DNA of 64,000 bases from contig NZ_FZNR01000003.1 of NCBI RefSeq assembly GCF_900188005.1, positions 496,001 to 560,000 of the forward strand, in the 5' to 3' direction. Numbering within the stretch: the first letter of the stretch is position 1; each line of letters opens with the position of its first letter. A program made the position numbers and the translations under genes. Source of the stretch: Actinoplanes regularis (GTDB taxonomy: Bacteria > Actinomycetota > Actinomycetes > Mycobacteriales > Micromonosporaceae). The notes under the pieces are model-generated. The model searched no databases and had not been told where the DNA came from. It saw nothing but the letters and a program-made list of their open reading frames with translations. Positions 18,601 through 26,684 of this stretch are shown here, piece after piece.

Positions 18601-19724
18601 CCGGCACTTGCCCGGTATTCGTCTCCCGCCGGGATGCGGAGATCACCCTAGGCATCTACCGACGTGTGCCTGTCCTCTGGGGCCCGGAAGGCAATCCCTG
18701 GGGTCTGACGTTCATGGCCATGTTTCACATGGCGAACGACTCGGGCATCTTCCGCACCGCCGAGGAACTGGAAGCCGATGGCTGGACTTTGGACGGGAAC
18801 ACCTATCGACCGCCAGATTCCAACGAAACCACCCGAATGCTGCCGCTCTATGAAGCGAAGATGGCACACCACTACGACCACCGCTTCAGCACTTACCACG
18901 GCGCGACCCAAGAACAACTCAACGTCGGTGCCCTGCCGCGCCTTGACGACGACGCCCATGCCGACCCGGCACACCTGCCTCTTCCCCGGTACTGGGTGGA
19001 GGCGGAGCAGGTGGACGAACGACTAGACGGCGACGCAGGTCGCGGTCGCACGCCTTGGGGGCGTTCATGGCTGCTCGGCTGGCGTGACATCTGTCGCAGC
19101 ACCGATGCGCGGACGCTCATTGTGTCGGTCCTCCCGCGCACGGCGGTCGGGGACAAGTTTCTTTTAGCGTTCCCGTCGCTCCTGCCGGGGCCGTACCAGG
19201 CAAATCTTAGTTCGATCGTCGTTGACTACGTAACTCGCCAAAAATATTCCGGCACTTCACTCAAGTATTACGTAATGCGACAGATAGCCATGCTTGCGCC
19301 AGTCGTCTATGAAGCGGATGCCCCATGGGATGAGAACTGCAATCTGGGCGACTGGATAACCTCCCGGGTGCTGGAACTGAACTACACGTCGTACGACTTG
19401 CAGGGGTACGCGCGGGAACTCGGCGACGTATCCTCACCTTTCCGGTGGGAGCCGCATCGACGAGAGGTGATGCGCGCCGAACTTGACGCTGGCTACTTCC
19501 ACCTGTACGGGCTCGGCCGTGAGGAGGTGGACTACGTCATGGACACCTTCCGGATCGTGGCCGAACGCGAGTTCAAGGCGTACGGCGAGTTCCGCACCAA
19601 ACGGCTGATCCTGGAGATCTACGATGCGATGCGGAAGGCCATCGATGCAGGGGTCGCCTTCCAGACGGTGTTGGATCCGCCGCCCGGTCACGGTCCCCGC
19701 CATCCGGAGCAGGTGGAGGCATGA
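15669..19724 (+). CDS. Eco57I-class N6-adenine DNA methyltransferase, DrmMI-like
   Basis: A 1351-residue class I methyltransferase. The SAM-binding motif I, CDPSCGSGHFL, lies near residue 519 and the catalytic motif IV, NPPWERV, near 783. An N-terminal region of about 480 residues includes LWAILSNGSRLRLLRDS, and a long C-terminal region probably carries target recognition. I see no nuclease motif in the N-terminal part, so it looks like a modification enzyme rather than a fused restriction-modification enzyme. Its neighbours and size match DrmMI of class 1 DISARM, which marks self DNA. About 130 bases near 19196-19325 are AT-richer than the rest, although the encoded stretch (VVDYVTRQKYSGTSLKYYV) is a conserved-looking element of these enzymes. 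Confidence 0.9.
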   Translation: MSAPGLQAVHAVGGVVPPGLLARIQAGELTDKTGLDPKTYHLPGRETVRDAASRAWSYLRGAWSAWRDYVDTQPPGSPGTGPARERWLLVLLRELGYGQLPPLPSGITVTDRNYPVSHAWQHVPVHLLGPGVDLDKRNPHVTGATRAPQAMVQELLNRSDQHLWAILSNGSRLRLLRDSTALAGSAYLEFDLDTIFAGELYPEFLLLWQLCHVSRLEKRGGPDTSPADCWLETWRTEAVDAGARALDRLRDGVEAALVHLGTGFLRHPSNTELTHALRDGTLTTEHYHRGLLRLAYRLLFVFVTEDRDLLLRPLPASDSPDFATVAAGRDRYTRYFSTGRLRRLSGIRAGSPHTDLWQAQRLVFQALGDHGHDGLALPALAGLFDPDPRQKHGESNGRDLLLGCHLANEDFLAAVRALAWVELPGQRVQPVDYRNLGAEELGSVYESLLELVPQVDLPARVFRLQRLAGNERKTTGSYYTPPSLVSALLDSALDPVLDEAVFGAADVTDGEKRLLAVTVCDPSCGSGHFLVAAARRIARRLAQLRSGEDEPTPKQVRHALRDVVGTCVYGVDINDLAAELAKVSLWMEALEPGKPLGFLDARIRVGNSLLGVTPPLLDRGVPSAAFEHLEGDDKKYAAAMRKRNKETATGQGMLLGLSGGSIRDVFVDARREAIAVQDDVDKVRDQQRHWLAFESSPTYLGQKLHADAWCAAFVWPLRVDTAEPPVDAVVTTLRDDPHTPVLEATVRQVRALTDEYVFFHWHLEFPEIFDEQGNGGFRCVLGNPPWERVKLQEKEFFAGRDDTIAKASNAAARKKRIAALASSDSRFDQDLLRDWQKALRRSSGISHFIRESGRYPLTATGDINTYAVFAETARLILHPRGKLGIIVPTGVATDSTTQHFFKDMVLTKTLVSLFDFENEEKIFPGVDHRVRFSLLTTTGTSEPTGEVRLAFRLRQAHQIATHAYGLTPEEITLMNPNTGTCPVFVSRRDAEITLGIYRRVPVLWGPEGNPWGLTFMAMFHMANDSGIFRTAEELEADGWTLDGNTYRPPDSNETTRMLPLYEAKMAHHYDHRFSTYHGATQEQLNVGALPRLDDDAHADPAHLPLPRYWVEAEQVDERLDGDAGRGRTPWGRSWLLGWRDICRSTDARTLIVSVLPRTAVGDKFLLAFPSLLPGPYQANLSSIVVDYVTRQKYSGTSLKYYVMRQIAMLAPVVYEADAPWDENCNLGDWITSRVLELNYTSYDLQGYARELGDVSSPFRWEPHRREVMRAELDAGYFHLYGLGREEVDYVMDTFRIVAEREFKAYGEFRTKRLILEIYDAMRKAIDAGVAFQTVLDPPPGHGPRHPEQVEA

Positions 19725-21511
19725 CGGTGGAGTACACGGCTCCGTTGGACCGGACCTGGGCACGACTGCGTGCCGCGCTGGAAATCCTCGCCGAATCGAG
19801 CAGCCCGCTGACTGCAGGCCAGGTCTGGCCGATGGTCGTGGAGCGCTTCCCGCTCAACGACTACGAGCAGGAGGTCACCACCGGCAAACAGAACCGGGGT
19901 CGCAAATACTGGCAGTGGCAGTCGCTACTGGTCAGCCGTGCCGGGTGGCTCGACAAGACCCGCTCCGAATGGCGGATTACGGATGCCGGCCGGGCAGCCC
20001 TCGCCACGTACGACGACCTGGTGGCGATGCGTGAGGAGGCCACCCGTCTCTACAAGGAGTGGGAGGCGACACGCGCTGACAGCGGTCGCCGCGCATGGCT
20101 GGTCCGCCCCGACAGCGGCGGGGCAGGTTTGGTGCAGCGCTGGCGCGACGAAGGGTTCGTATCGCTGGCGGGCACTCACCTCGGCGAGATCGAGAGCGGA
20201 GCCGACCTTACGACGGTGAAAGCCGCGATCGATTCCGGCTACCAGCATCTCGACTACGCACAGAAGCGTGCACTCGCTGACGCCTACCACGCGTTCGTAT
20301 CCCGCATGGGCAACGACGACATTGTGCTGACAGTAGTCGGCGACGCGATCTCCGTGGGCGTGCTCACCGGTGACCTGGTCTTTGATCCGAGCGCCGACGC
20401 CGCCCGGCTTCGGCGGGCGGCCGAGTGGCTCGACACCGCGCCGCGGCCGGTCGATGAGCTACCGGCACCGCTGCCTGCTCTGCTGGATCAGCAGGGCACC
20501 GTCGTGGATCTCACCGGCGCGCTGGAGGTGCTCGCCGAGATGATCGGGCAGGCCACGACAACCGATGCGTATCTGGAACCGTCCACACCTGTGCACACCA
20601 CCACCGTGGTGCCCCGGCTGCCGGCCGCGTCGCCGGAGTTGTCCGCGAAACTGCACATGGACGAGCCGTGGCTGCAAGAACTGATCGACGTGCTCCAGGA
20701 ACGGCATCAGGTCGTCCTCTACGGGCCTCCGGGAACGGGTAAGACGTTTGTGGCGCAGGCGATCGCGCGGCATATCGCCGACCGGGATGCTGTCCGGCTC
20801 GTGCAGTTCCACTCCTCCTACACCTACGAGGACTTTTTCGAAGGGTTCCGGCCGGTCGCCAACGGCGGCTTCGAACTCAAGGACGGCCCGCTTCGCGAGT
20901 TGTCGTCCGCGGCCAGCCTGGCACCCGAACGGCCGTTCGTGCTGATCGTGGACGAGATGAACCGCGGCAACCTGCCGAAGATCTTCGGCGAGTTGTACTT
21001 CCTGCTCGAATACCGCGACGCGTCGATCCGGCTGCAGTACTCGCCAACCTCAGCGTTCAACCTTCCTCGCAACCTGTTCGTGATCGGCACCATGAACACC
21101 GCCGACCGCTCGATCGCAGCCCTGGACGCGGCGATCCGTCGGCGCTTCGCCTTCGTGGAATTACACCCCGACGAGCCGCCCGTCCGGGACGTGCTCGCCA
21201 ACTGGCTGGCAGCCAACCACAAGGACACCGACGAACGCGCTGCCCTGCTGGCGGCGCTCAACGAGGCGATCGGTGAAGAGGACCGCGACTTCAAGATCGG
21301 TCCGTCGTACCTGATGAAACCGCACGTGGAGGCACCGGGCGGCATCGAAAGGGTGTGGCGACACGACCTGCTGCCGCTGCTGGAGGACCACTATTACGGC
21401 AGGTTGCACCGCGATCAGGTACACGCCCGGTTCGGCCTCCCCGCCCTGCGCCAAAGGTTGGCGAACTCCACCGCGGAGCCTGCGCCGGCTGAGGAGCCCG
21501 CAGAGCAGTGA
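19721..21511 (+). CDS. mcrB: McrB-type AAA+ GTPase/ATPase with Mrr-N and EVE-like N-terminus
   Basis: A 596-residue motor subunit of a type IV restriction system. Residues 1-115 resemble the winged-helix Mrr N-terminal domain (RTWARLRAALEILAE, then WRITDAGRAAL). Residues about 123-268 follow the pattern of an EVE/PUA-like modified-base reader: AWLVRPDSGG at the start, then a GD-containing strand followed by ISVGVLTGDLVFDP and RRAAEWLD. The AAA+ module has Walker A GPPGTGKT at 335-342, Walker B LIVDEMNR at 408-415 and the McrB signature MNTADRS at 458-464. Family knowledge predicts nucleotide-driven translocation that activates McrC. The EVE assignment rests on pattern only. The start overlaps the methyltransferase stop. 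Confidence 0.9.
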   Translation: MTVEYTAPLDRTWARLRAALEILAESSSPLTAGQVWPMVVERFPLNDYEQEVTTGKQNRGRKYWQWQSLLVSRAGWLDKTRSEWRITDAGRAALATYDDLVAMREEATRLYKEWEATRADSGRRAWLVRPDSGGAGLVQRWRDEGFVSLAGTHLGEIESGADLTTVKAAIDSGYQHLDYAQKRALADAYHAFVSRMGNDDIVLTVVGDAISVGVLTGDLVFDPSADAARLRRAAEWLDTAPRPVDELPAPLPALLDQQGTVVDLTGALEVLAEMIGQATTTDAYLEPSTPVHTTTVVPRLPAASPELSAKLHMDEPWLQELIDVLQERHQVVLYGPPGTGKTFVAQAIARHIADRDAVRLVQFHSSYTYEDFFEGFRPVANGGFELKDGPLRELSSAASLAPERPFVLIVDEMNRGNLPKIFGELYFLLEYRDASIRLQYSPTSAFNLPRNLFVIGTMNTADRSIAALDAAIRRRFAFVELHPDEPPVRDVLANWLAANHKDTDERAALLAALNEAIGEEDRDFKIGPSYLMKPHVEAPGGIERVWRHDLLPLLEDHYYGRLHRDQVHARFGLPALRQRLANSTAEPAPAEEPAEQ

Positions 21512-22698
21512 CCGGTCCCATCGTTCTCGCCGAACTCAGCCGCACCGGCGTGACTGCACGGCTGAGCGATGACACTGCAGCAGCACTGGCGACCACCAAA
21601 CTCGTCGAAGTCCGTACCGAAGGCGCGGGCCAGTGGCGGCTGCTACCAAACGGCCGGGTCGGTGCCGTCCGGATCGACGGCCTCGACGTCCAAGTTCGCC
21701 CGAAAGTCGGCATCAGCCGACTGCTGTTCCTGCTCGGCTACGCGTCTGACCCCGGTTTCCGTCCGGAGGACGTGCAAGGCAAGGCCGAGCCGGACCTGTG
21801 GCCCGCGTTGGCCGAGTCACTGGCCCGGCAGGCGGAACGGGCTCTCGCCCGCGGTGTCCGGCAGGGATACCTCACCGTCGACGACTCGCTCGCCGTGCTC
21901 CGTGGCCGCATCCGGGTTGCCGACCAAATTGCCCGGCGGCCCGGCATGATGCTGCCGCTTGAGGTGCGCTACGACGACTATTCCACCGACATCCCAGAGA
22001 ACCAGATCCTGCGCACCGCGCTGCGCCGGATGGCGGCGGTGCCCCGACTCCGCCCCGATCTACGAGCCCGTCTGGTACATCTCGACACACGCCTGATGGG
22101 GGTCACCGTCCTACGCCATGGCGCTCCGACACCACCATGGCGGCCGACGCGTGTCAATGCTGGTTATGCACCGGCGGTGCGTCTCGCTGAGATCGTGCTG
22201 CGTAACCAGTCCGCCGAACCCGGGCCGGGAGGCGTCACGATTGCCGCGTTTGTGGTGAACATGGCGAAGGTGTTCGAGGACTTCCTGCTTACCGCGATGC
22301 GGGAGGCCCTCGCCTCCTATCCAGGGGATACTCGCGGCCAGTACCCAGTGCTCCTGGACCACGAGCGGTCAGTTTCGATGCACCCGGACATCGTGCACCT
22401 CATTAACAACCAGCCCGTCGCGGTCTTCGACGCCAAGTACAAACGTGAAGACCCCACAGCGGGTTATCCGAACGCCGACCTCTACCAGATGCTCGCCTAC
22501 TGCACCGCGCTCCGCCTCAACCGCGGCTGGCTCATCTACGCTCATGGCACAAACGGTGACCGACATCGAGTCCGGCACACCAGCATCGAACTGGTCCCGC
22601 ACGCGCTTAACCTAGCCGCCGCCCCGGCGATGATCCTCAAACAGGTCGACGACTTGGCGCGGATGGCGCTGGCACCAGTGGAGGCTGCAACGCTGTAA
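21508..22698 (+). CDS. mcrC: McrC-type nuclease subunit
   Basis: The 396-residue product matches McrC, the PD-(D/E)XK endonuclease partner of McrB. After the N-terminal McrB-contact domain and helical region (RGRIRVADQIARRPG, DIPENQILRTALRRM), the nuclease motif appears as PDIVHLINNQPVAVFDAKYK, with Asp294 and Asp308-Ala-Lys310. The GTG start at 21508 overlaps the mcrB stop (GTGA). It is the last gene of the operon. With McrB it should cleave DNA carrying particular modified bases. Confidence 0.93.
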   Translation: MTGPIVLAELSRTGVTARLSDDTAAALATTKLVEVRTEGAGQWRLLPNGRVGAVRIDGLDVQVRPKVGISRLLFLLGYASDPGFRPEDVQGKAEPDLWPALAESLARQAERALARGVRQGYLTVDDSLAVLRGRIRVADQIARRPGMMLPLEVRYDDYSTDIPENQILRTALRRMAAVPRLRPDLRARLVHLDTRLMGVTVLRHGAPTPPWRPTRVNAGYAPAVRLAEIVLRNQSAEPGPGGVTIAAFVVNMAKVFEDFLLTAMREALASYPGDTRGQYPVLLDHERSVSMHPDIVHLINNQPVAVFDAKYKREDPTAGYPNADLYQMLAYCTALRLNRGWLIYAHGTNGDRHRVRHTSIELVPHALNLAAAPAMILKQVDDLARMALAPVEAATL

Positions 22699-22834
22699 AG
22701 CTAGGCTTGGCTCGAAGCTCCTGCCCAGCGGGCAGTTCGCCATCGGTGTCGAGACTTGCTGAGGCGCAGAAATCTGTGCCGTAGGTCCGGCCGGTGACCA
22801 GCTGCATTGGCCCCGGCCGCACCTGATCGTCATG
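22699..22834. other. Convergent gap at the right edge of the defence operon
   Basis: This 136-bp gap separates the plus-strand defence operon from the minus-strand element genes. No strong hairpin with a T-run is visible. It is the likely right junction of the defence insertion. Confidence 0.4.
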
Positions 22835-23794
22835 TCATCGGCGCAGCCGGTGGACGCGCCGGACGGGGATGCGCGGATGGCGTACGCCCGCTCGCCATCC
22901 CGAGGCGATGGTGCGGCGTGCCTCTGCGGTGGGCAGGCCGACGCTGGTGGCGGCGGCTGCCAGCTGCGGCCACACCACGTGCTCGTCGAGCCCGCCTGCG
23001 GCGGCGAGCTGGCCGAGCCGGAACGCCGCCTTGACGAGGGCGTCGTTGCGGCCTCCGCCGCTGACCCGCTGACCCCCGCTGTAGAAAGGTCGAGGAGCGG
23101 CGTGAATCCGGTTGATCTCCCCGGTCAGCGCGGCCTGCCCATACCGGCCCAGGTCACTGACTGGCTCCTCGACGGACGGCTCACCCTGGGCGAGCGGGGA
23201 TGCTGGCGGGGTAACGAGCCGACATAGGACGTCGGGCACCGGCGGTAATGGCGTGCCGGTCAACGGTTGGGTGAACGTGTACCAGTCACCGGTGGCGTGC
23301 AGCGACGGCGGGGCGACCACGAGGCCACCCTTGCCGCGCCAGTCCATGCCGGGCAGCACACCGATCCGGCTGGGCAGGCCGGAGCTGGCGTACCACAGGT
23401 GCCAGCCGTGCCCGGTCCGTACGAGCGGGCCGGGAGGTTTGACGACGTCGAGCAGGTCGAGGACCCGGCGCAGGGCCTCGGGGGTGTCGATGTCGCACAC
23501 GTCCAGCACGCCGCCGGTGGCCAGGCCGATGTTGGCGTGCGGCCACCGGGCCCACCAGCGGCGGATCTGCGCCGGATCCGTCGAGGCCTCGTGCAGTCCG
23601 TGCGGCAGCCGGGGATGTTTGCCCGGCGAACTGCACCGGCGCCCGGCGGCGCAGGTGCAGCCACCGGGCGAGGGGGTGTGCAGCGGCATCACCGCGATCC
23701 CGGTCGCCGCGTAGCCGAGCGCCGCGCTCAGCAGCCGAGCACGGCGTTCACCGTCATCAGCGGTCGCCCGGCCGCAGTGTCGGGGCCGGGTCAC
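22835..23794 (-). CDS. Stand-alone primase-polymerase (Prim-Pol) domain protein
   Basis: A 319-residue protein with the bifunctional DNA primase/polymerase N-terminal fold found in replication proteins of actinobacterial integrative elements and plasmids. Visible features are GIAVMPLHTPSPGGC with a Cys-rich loop and GKHPRLPHG, the metal-binding strand LDVCDIDTP, the TGHGWHLWY strand, and DWRGKGGLVVAPPSLH. There is no helicase domain, so a partner is needed for unwinding. I chose the GTG at 23794 because it overlaps the upstream stop (GTGA); the longer frame to 23878 has no signal. It would synthesise primers or replicate element DNA. Confidence 0.85.
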   Translation of the reverse strand: MTRPRHCGRATADDGERRARLLSAALGYAATGIAVMPLHTPSPGGCTCAAGRRCSSPGKHPRLPHGLHEASTDPAQIRRWWARWPHANIGLATGGVLDVCDIDTPEALRRVLDLLDVVKPPGPLVRTGHGWHLWYASSGLPSRIGVLPGMDWRGKGGLVVAPPSLHATGDWYTFTQPLTGTPLPPVPDVLCRLVTPPASPLAQGEPSVEEPVSDLGRYGQAALTGEINRIHAAPRPFYSGGQRVSGGGRNDALVKAAFRLGQLAAAGGLDEHVVWPQLAAAATSVGLPTAEARRTIASGWRAGVRHPRIPVRRVHRLRR

Positions 23795-24240
23795 GCCGGC
23801 CGCCGCAGACCGCCGACCGCGGCCAGCAGCGCCTTGGTGTCGACTTCGGTGGCCCAGCTGCGCGGCACCTTGGGCCACACCCGGTGCTGGTCGCCACCAA
23901 GCAGCGCGATCTTGATGGTGTCGATGTTGTCGGCGAGCACGACGTGCAGGCCGTTGCCGCCTTTCCAGCGCGGAGAGGCGATGGTCACGGCCGCGCCGGG
24001 CGACAGGGCAGGGCAGAACGGCACCACGGTCACGGTGGGCGGGGTGTCGCCGTTGGGGGCGGCCAGCAGCGCGGAGGGGTGGATCCGCAGGCCACGGCCA
24101 CCGCCGACGGGCCGCAGGGCGACGTTGACCGGCAGCACCTTCTCAACGATCCAGACGGTGTTGTGGTACTTCGCCGGGGTCTCTTCCGGGTTGCAGATGA
24201 CCCGGTCGCCCACGGCGAATGTGGTCGGTGTTGCAGACAC
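23791..24240 (-). CDS. Hypothetical protein
   Basis: A 149-residue protein of unknown function. The GTG at 24240 (reading SATPTTFAVGDRVICNPEE) is chosen because AGGAAGG lies about 6 bases upstream. The N-terminal half looks like small beta-strand modules (FAVGDRVICNPEE, PAKYHNTVWIVEKVLPVN). It overlaps the Prim-Pol gene by four bases, so the two are probably translated together. Confidence 0.65.
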   Translation of the reverse strand: MSATPTTFAVGDRVICNPEETPAKYHNTVWIVEKVLPVNVALRPVGGGRGLRIHPSALLAAPNGDTPPTVTVVPFCPALSPGAAVTIASPRWKGGNGLHVVLADNIDTIKIALLGGDQHRVWPKVPRSWATEVDTKALLAAVGGLRRPA

Positions 24241-24266
24241 AGAACTTCCTTCCTGAACAAGGGGAA

Positions 24267-24295
24267 GGCCCGCACGGCGGGATGCCGTACGGGCC
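24267..24295 (-). terminator. Hairpin just upstream of a ribosome binding site
   Basis: The arms GGCCCGcACGGC and GCCGTACGGGCC form a strong stem. On the minus strand it follows the DUF3560 gene by about 50 bases and ends only about 14 bases before the AGGAAGG of the next gene, leaving no room for a promoter. Confidence 0.6.
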
Positions 24296-24344
24296 GGAAA
24301 CAAGGGCGGCGGCTTTCCCGCCGCGTGCTGTGGCGGGGAGTGGG

Positions 24345-25835
24345 TCAGGTTGCGGGGTGCACGGCGAGCCATCGGTCGGTGGACATTTCGCGTTCGGTGC
24401 CGTCGATGAGGGTGACGACGACCCAGGTCCGGCCGTCATAGGTGTAGGGGTCGCCGACGGTTTCGACCGGGCCGGCGAAGTGCGGCCACAGCTCGCGCCC
24501 GCGGTGGCCGGTGTCCCACAGCCCGGCGATGATGTCGCCGGGGCGCAGCTGGCCTGGCTTGCGGTCCTGCGGTTCGCCGGTGGGCATCACCCACGCCGCG
24601 CCGCCGCGTTCGGGGGTGAGGCTGGCGATGATGTCGGGGACGCGTTCGTCAGCTTCGAGCCGGTCGAACACCGCCAGATACGCCGCGCTCAACTCGCGCC
24701 GCCGGTCGAGGCTGTCCGGGCTCTTGCCGTCCGGCCAGAACGCCTGCACCTGCCGGTCGGCGGCGGACAGGTCGAGGCCGTGCACGAGCCGGCGGGCGTA
24801 GCCGACGTGCCGGGCCTGACGCTGCTGGACCTTGTCATAGCCGGGGTTGGTGGCGCCGCGGGCGAGTTTCTGCCAGCGGGCGACCTTGTTCGCCAGCTCC
24901 ACCGGCCACGGCTGCCCGTTCGGCTTGTCGAGCTGGACACCGTCACGACGCCGGCCGAAAATCTTGTCGAACGTCAACCTTTGCGGCCAATCGCGGCCGT
25001 TGTCGAGGCTGACCGACTTGGCATTGACCCTGCTGACCCGGTACCAGCCGAACTCGCCGCGCACGACATCGCCCTTGGCCAGGTTCTGCGGGCTCCAGGC
25101 GACGAAGACACCGGAGGCGGCCCGGTCGGTGAGCTTGCCCTGCTGGTGGCTGATGTTCTCTTCGAGACGGGCGATCTCGCGGCGGCACCGGTCCTGATAC
25201 TGCTCGCTCGCGTTGTTGGCCTGCGCCTCGGCGAGTTCCCGCTGCCAGCGCCGCAGGTCGGCTTGCAACGTCTCGACACGGCGCATGATCACCCGCGGGT
25301 TGTCCAGGACCTCGGCATGGATCCGCACACCGGCCGCCTTCTCGGCGTAGTGATCGGCGGTCGCATCCTCGGCACGGGCGGCGTCCAGGTTCGCCAGCGC
25401 CTGCTCGCGCCGGTTGCGGTCGGCGGTGTAGGAGTGGTGGCCGGGCATCATCGGCTGCCCACCCGGGATCCCGTCCAACGTTCGGTGCGCGGCGGCCTCC
25501 CGCGCGTCGCGGCGCCCGGCAGCACGACCAGCGCGCTGGTCGTAGATGTCGGCGCGTTCGTCGGCCCGCTCGGCGGCGGCCTCTTCCCGGACGGCGGCCG
25601 GACGCCACTGGTCGTCGATGTCGATGACGACCTGGTATCCGGCCTCGCGCAGTGCATCAGCAGCGCCGTTGATCTTGCGGCGTGGGGCGTCGCGGTCACG
25701 GGTGCCGCGGATGTAGAGGCCGATCTCGGGTGAGCTGCGGAATCCGTGGTGGCGTACGACGTCGTAGACGCCGTCGCCCTTGCGGGAGCCGGACAGGATT
25801 GTGCCGTCGGCGTGCGTATGCGAGATGGTGATCAC
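24345..25835 (-). CDS. DUF3560 domain protein
   Basis: A 496-residue protein of the DUF3560 family, common on actinobacterial plasmids and integrated elements and of unknown function. The N-terminal 75 residues form a compact domain (ISHTHADGTILSGSRKGD). A charged coiled-coil region with many RADE/DAREAA repeats follows, then the family hallmark GGQPMMPGHHSYTADRNRR near 125-145 and a second coiled coil to about 240. The C-terminal half holds beta-rich segments (GEFGWYRVSRVNAKSVSL, RTWVVVTLIDGTERE). The GTG at 25835 follows AGGAG by about 10 bases. Confidence 0.8.
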   Translation of the reverse strand: MITISHTHADGTILSGSRKGDGVYDVVRHHGFRSSPEIGLYIRGTRDRDAPRRKINGAADALREAGYQVVIDIDDQWRPAAVREEAAAERADERADIYDQRAGRAAGRRDAREAAAHRTLDGIPGGQPMMPGHHSYTADRNRREQALANLDAARAEDATADHYAEKAAGVRIHAEVLDNPRVIMRRVETLQADLRRWQRELAEAQANNASEQYQDRCRREIARLEENISHQQGKLTDRAASGVFVAWSPQNLAKGDVVRGEFGWYRVSRVNAKSVSLDNGRDWPQRLTFDKIFGRRRDGVQLDKPNGQPWPVELANKVARWQKLARGATNPGYDKVQQRQARHVGYARRLVHGLDLSAADRQVQAFWPDGKSPDSLDRRRELSAAYLAVFDRLEADERVPDIIASLTPERGGAAWVMPTGEPQDRKPGQLRPGDIIAGLWDTGHRGRELWPHFAGPVETVGDPYTYDGRTWVVVTLIDGTEREMSTDRWLAVHPAT

Positions 25836-25875
25836 GAAGTGCTGCTCCTGAGGGATCGAGGGTGGAAACGAAAAA

Positions 25876-25906
25876 CGCCCGGCCTCGCGGGAAGTGAGAC
25901 CGGGCG
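25876..25906 (-). terminator. Rho-independent terminator-like hairpin with T-run
   Basis: The arms CGCCCGG (25876-25882) and CCGGGCG (25900-25906) are followed on the minus strand by TTTTT. It lies between the gene ending at 25926 and the DUF3560 gene, whose AGGAG begins about 27 bases further on. Confidence 0.75.
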
Positions 25907-25925
25907 CAGGCGGGCGGCGGAAGGG

Positions 25926-26684
25926 TCAGCGGCGATCGGGTGGGCAGCGGTGCTCGGTGTGTTGGGTCAGCAGGCCGCCGAGCCCGTCACCGGTGCGGAT
26001 CATCACCGTGGGCTTGTCGCAGGCCGGGCAAGTCAGCCAGTCCCCGTCGTCGTCGCTGCTGACGTAGACGTCCGCGAACGCGTAGCACCGACAGGGCCGA
26101 ACTGGTGTCGGCAGCAGCCGCAGCGGCGACAGGCGTTGCAGCTGTTCGGCCAGCGTCCAGTCCGCGGTCAGCTCCCGGTCGTACTCGGCACGCTCCGCCA
26201 GGTTCGACAGAATCCGCTGATGGACGCAGCGGGCGAGCCGCTGGTTGGCGGTGCGCCGGGCGGCGGCCAGCCTGAGCTTGTCCCGGTCGAGCTGCCGGTA
26301 CCGGTCGGCGAGCCACTGACAGACCTGCTCGGCGTAGCCGATGGCCGCCACGGATTCCGCCTCGCGGCCGGGGTCTTGTGTTTTCAGGATCAGCTGGCGG
26401 GTCCAGCCGGGTGCGTCGAGATTGAGGTGGCTCCCGCCGCCGATCAGGGCCAGGTCACCGATCGTGGGTAGATTCTGAAGGTGGGTGGCCAGCAGATGGT
26501 CGCCGTCACCGAAACGGATCGCCACCCGCCCCGGGATGGCCTCATGGTCGCGAACGTGCGGGAAGAAGACGATCGTTCCGCGCATCACGCCGGTGAGCTG
26601 GTACGCCACCGCGCCGCTGTCTCGGACCGTCTGCCGAGCGCTCAGGTTCCCATCGGCGGTGAGCGTGAACTGGTCGGCCGTCAC
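25926..26684 (-). CDS. Hypothetical protein with C-terminal zinc-ribbon-like motif
   Basis: A 252-residue protein without a known family. The N-terminal half is beta-rich (QLTGVMRGTIVFFPHVRD), the middle is helical, and the C-terminus has CRCYAFADVYV followed by CPACDKP, a likely zinc ribbon. The GTG start overlaps the upstream stop by four bases, so it is co-translated with the 322-residue gene. A strong terminator follows it. Confidence 0.7.
   Translation of the reverse strand: MTADQFTLTADGNLSARQTVRDSGAVAYQLTGVMRGTIVFFPHVRDHEAIPGRVAIRFGDGDHLLATHLQNLPTIGDLALIGGGSHLNLDAPGWTRQLILKTQDPGREAESVAAIGYAEQVCQWLADRYRQLDRDKLRLAAARRTANQRLARCVHQRILSNLAERAEYDRELTADWTLAEQLQRLSPLRLLPTPVRPCRCYAFADVYVSSDDDGDWLTCPACDKPTVMIRTGDGLGGLLTQHTEHRCPPDRR

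Noticed and set aside
7640..22698. BREX or Pgl system
   Set aside because: There is a large methyltransferase, but no PglZ phosphatase, BrxL/Lon, BrxC-type ATPase or PglW kinase. The helicases match DISARM/Druantia types instead.
7640..22698. Canonical class 1 DISARM
   Set aside because: No DrmC phospholipase-D-type gene, and the DrmA and DrmB functions appear fused in one DruE-like protein, followed by McrBC.
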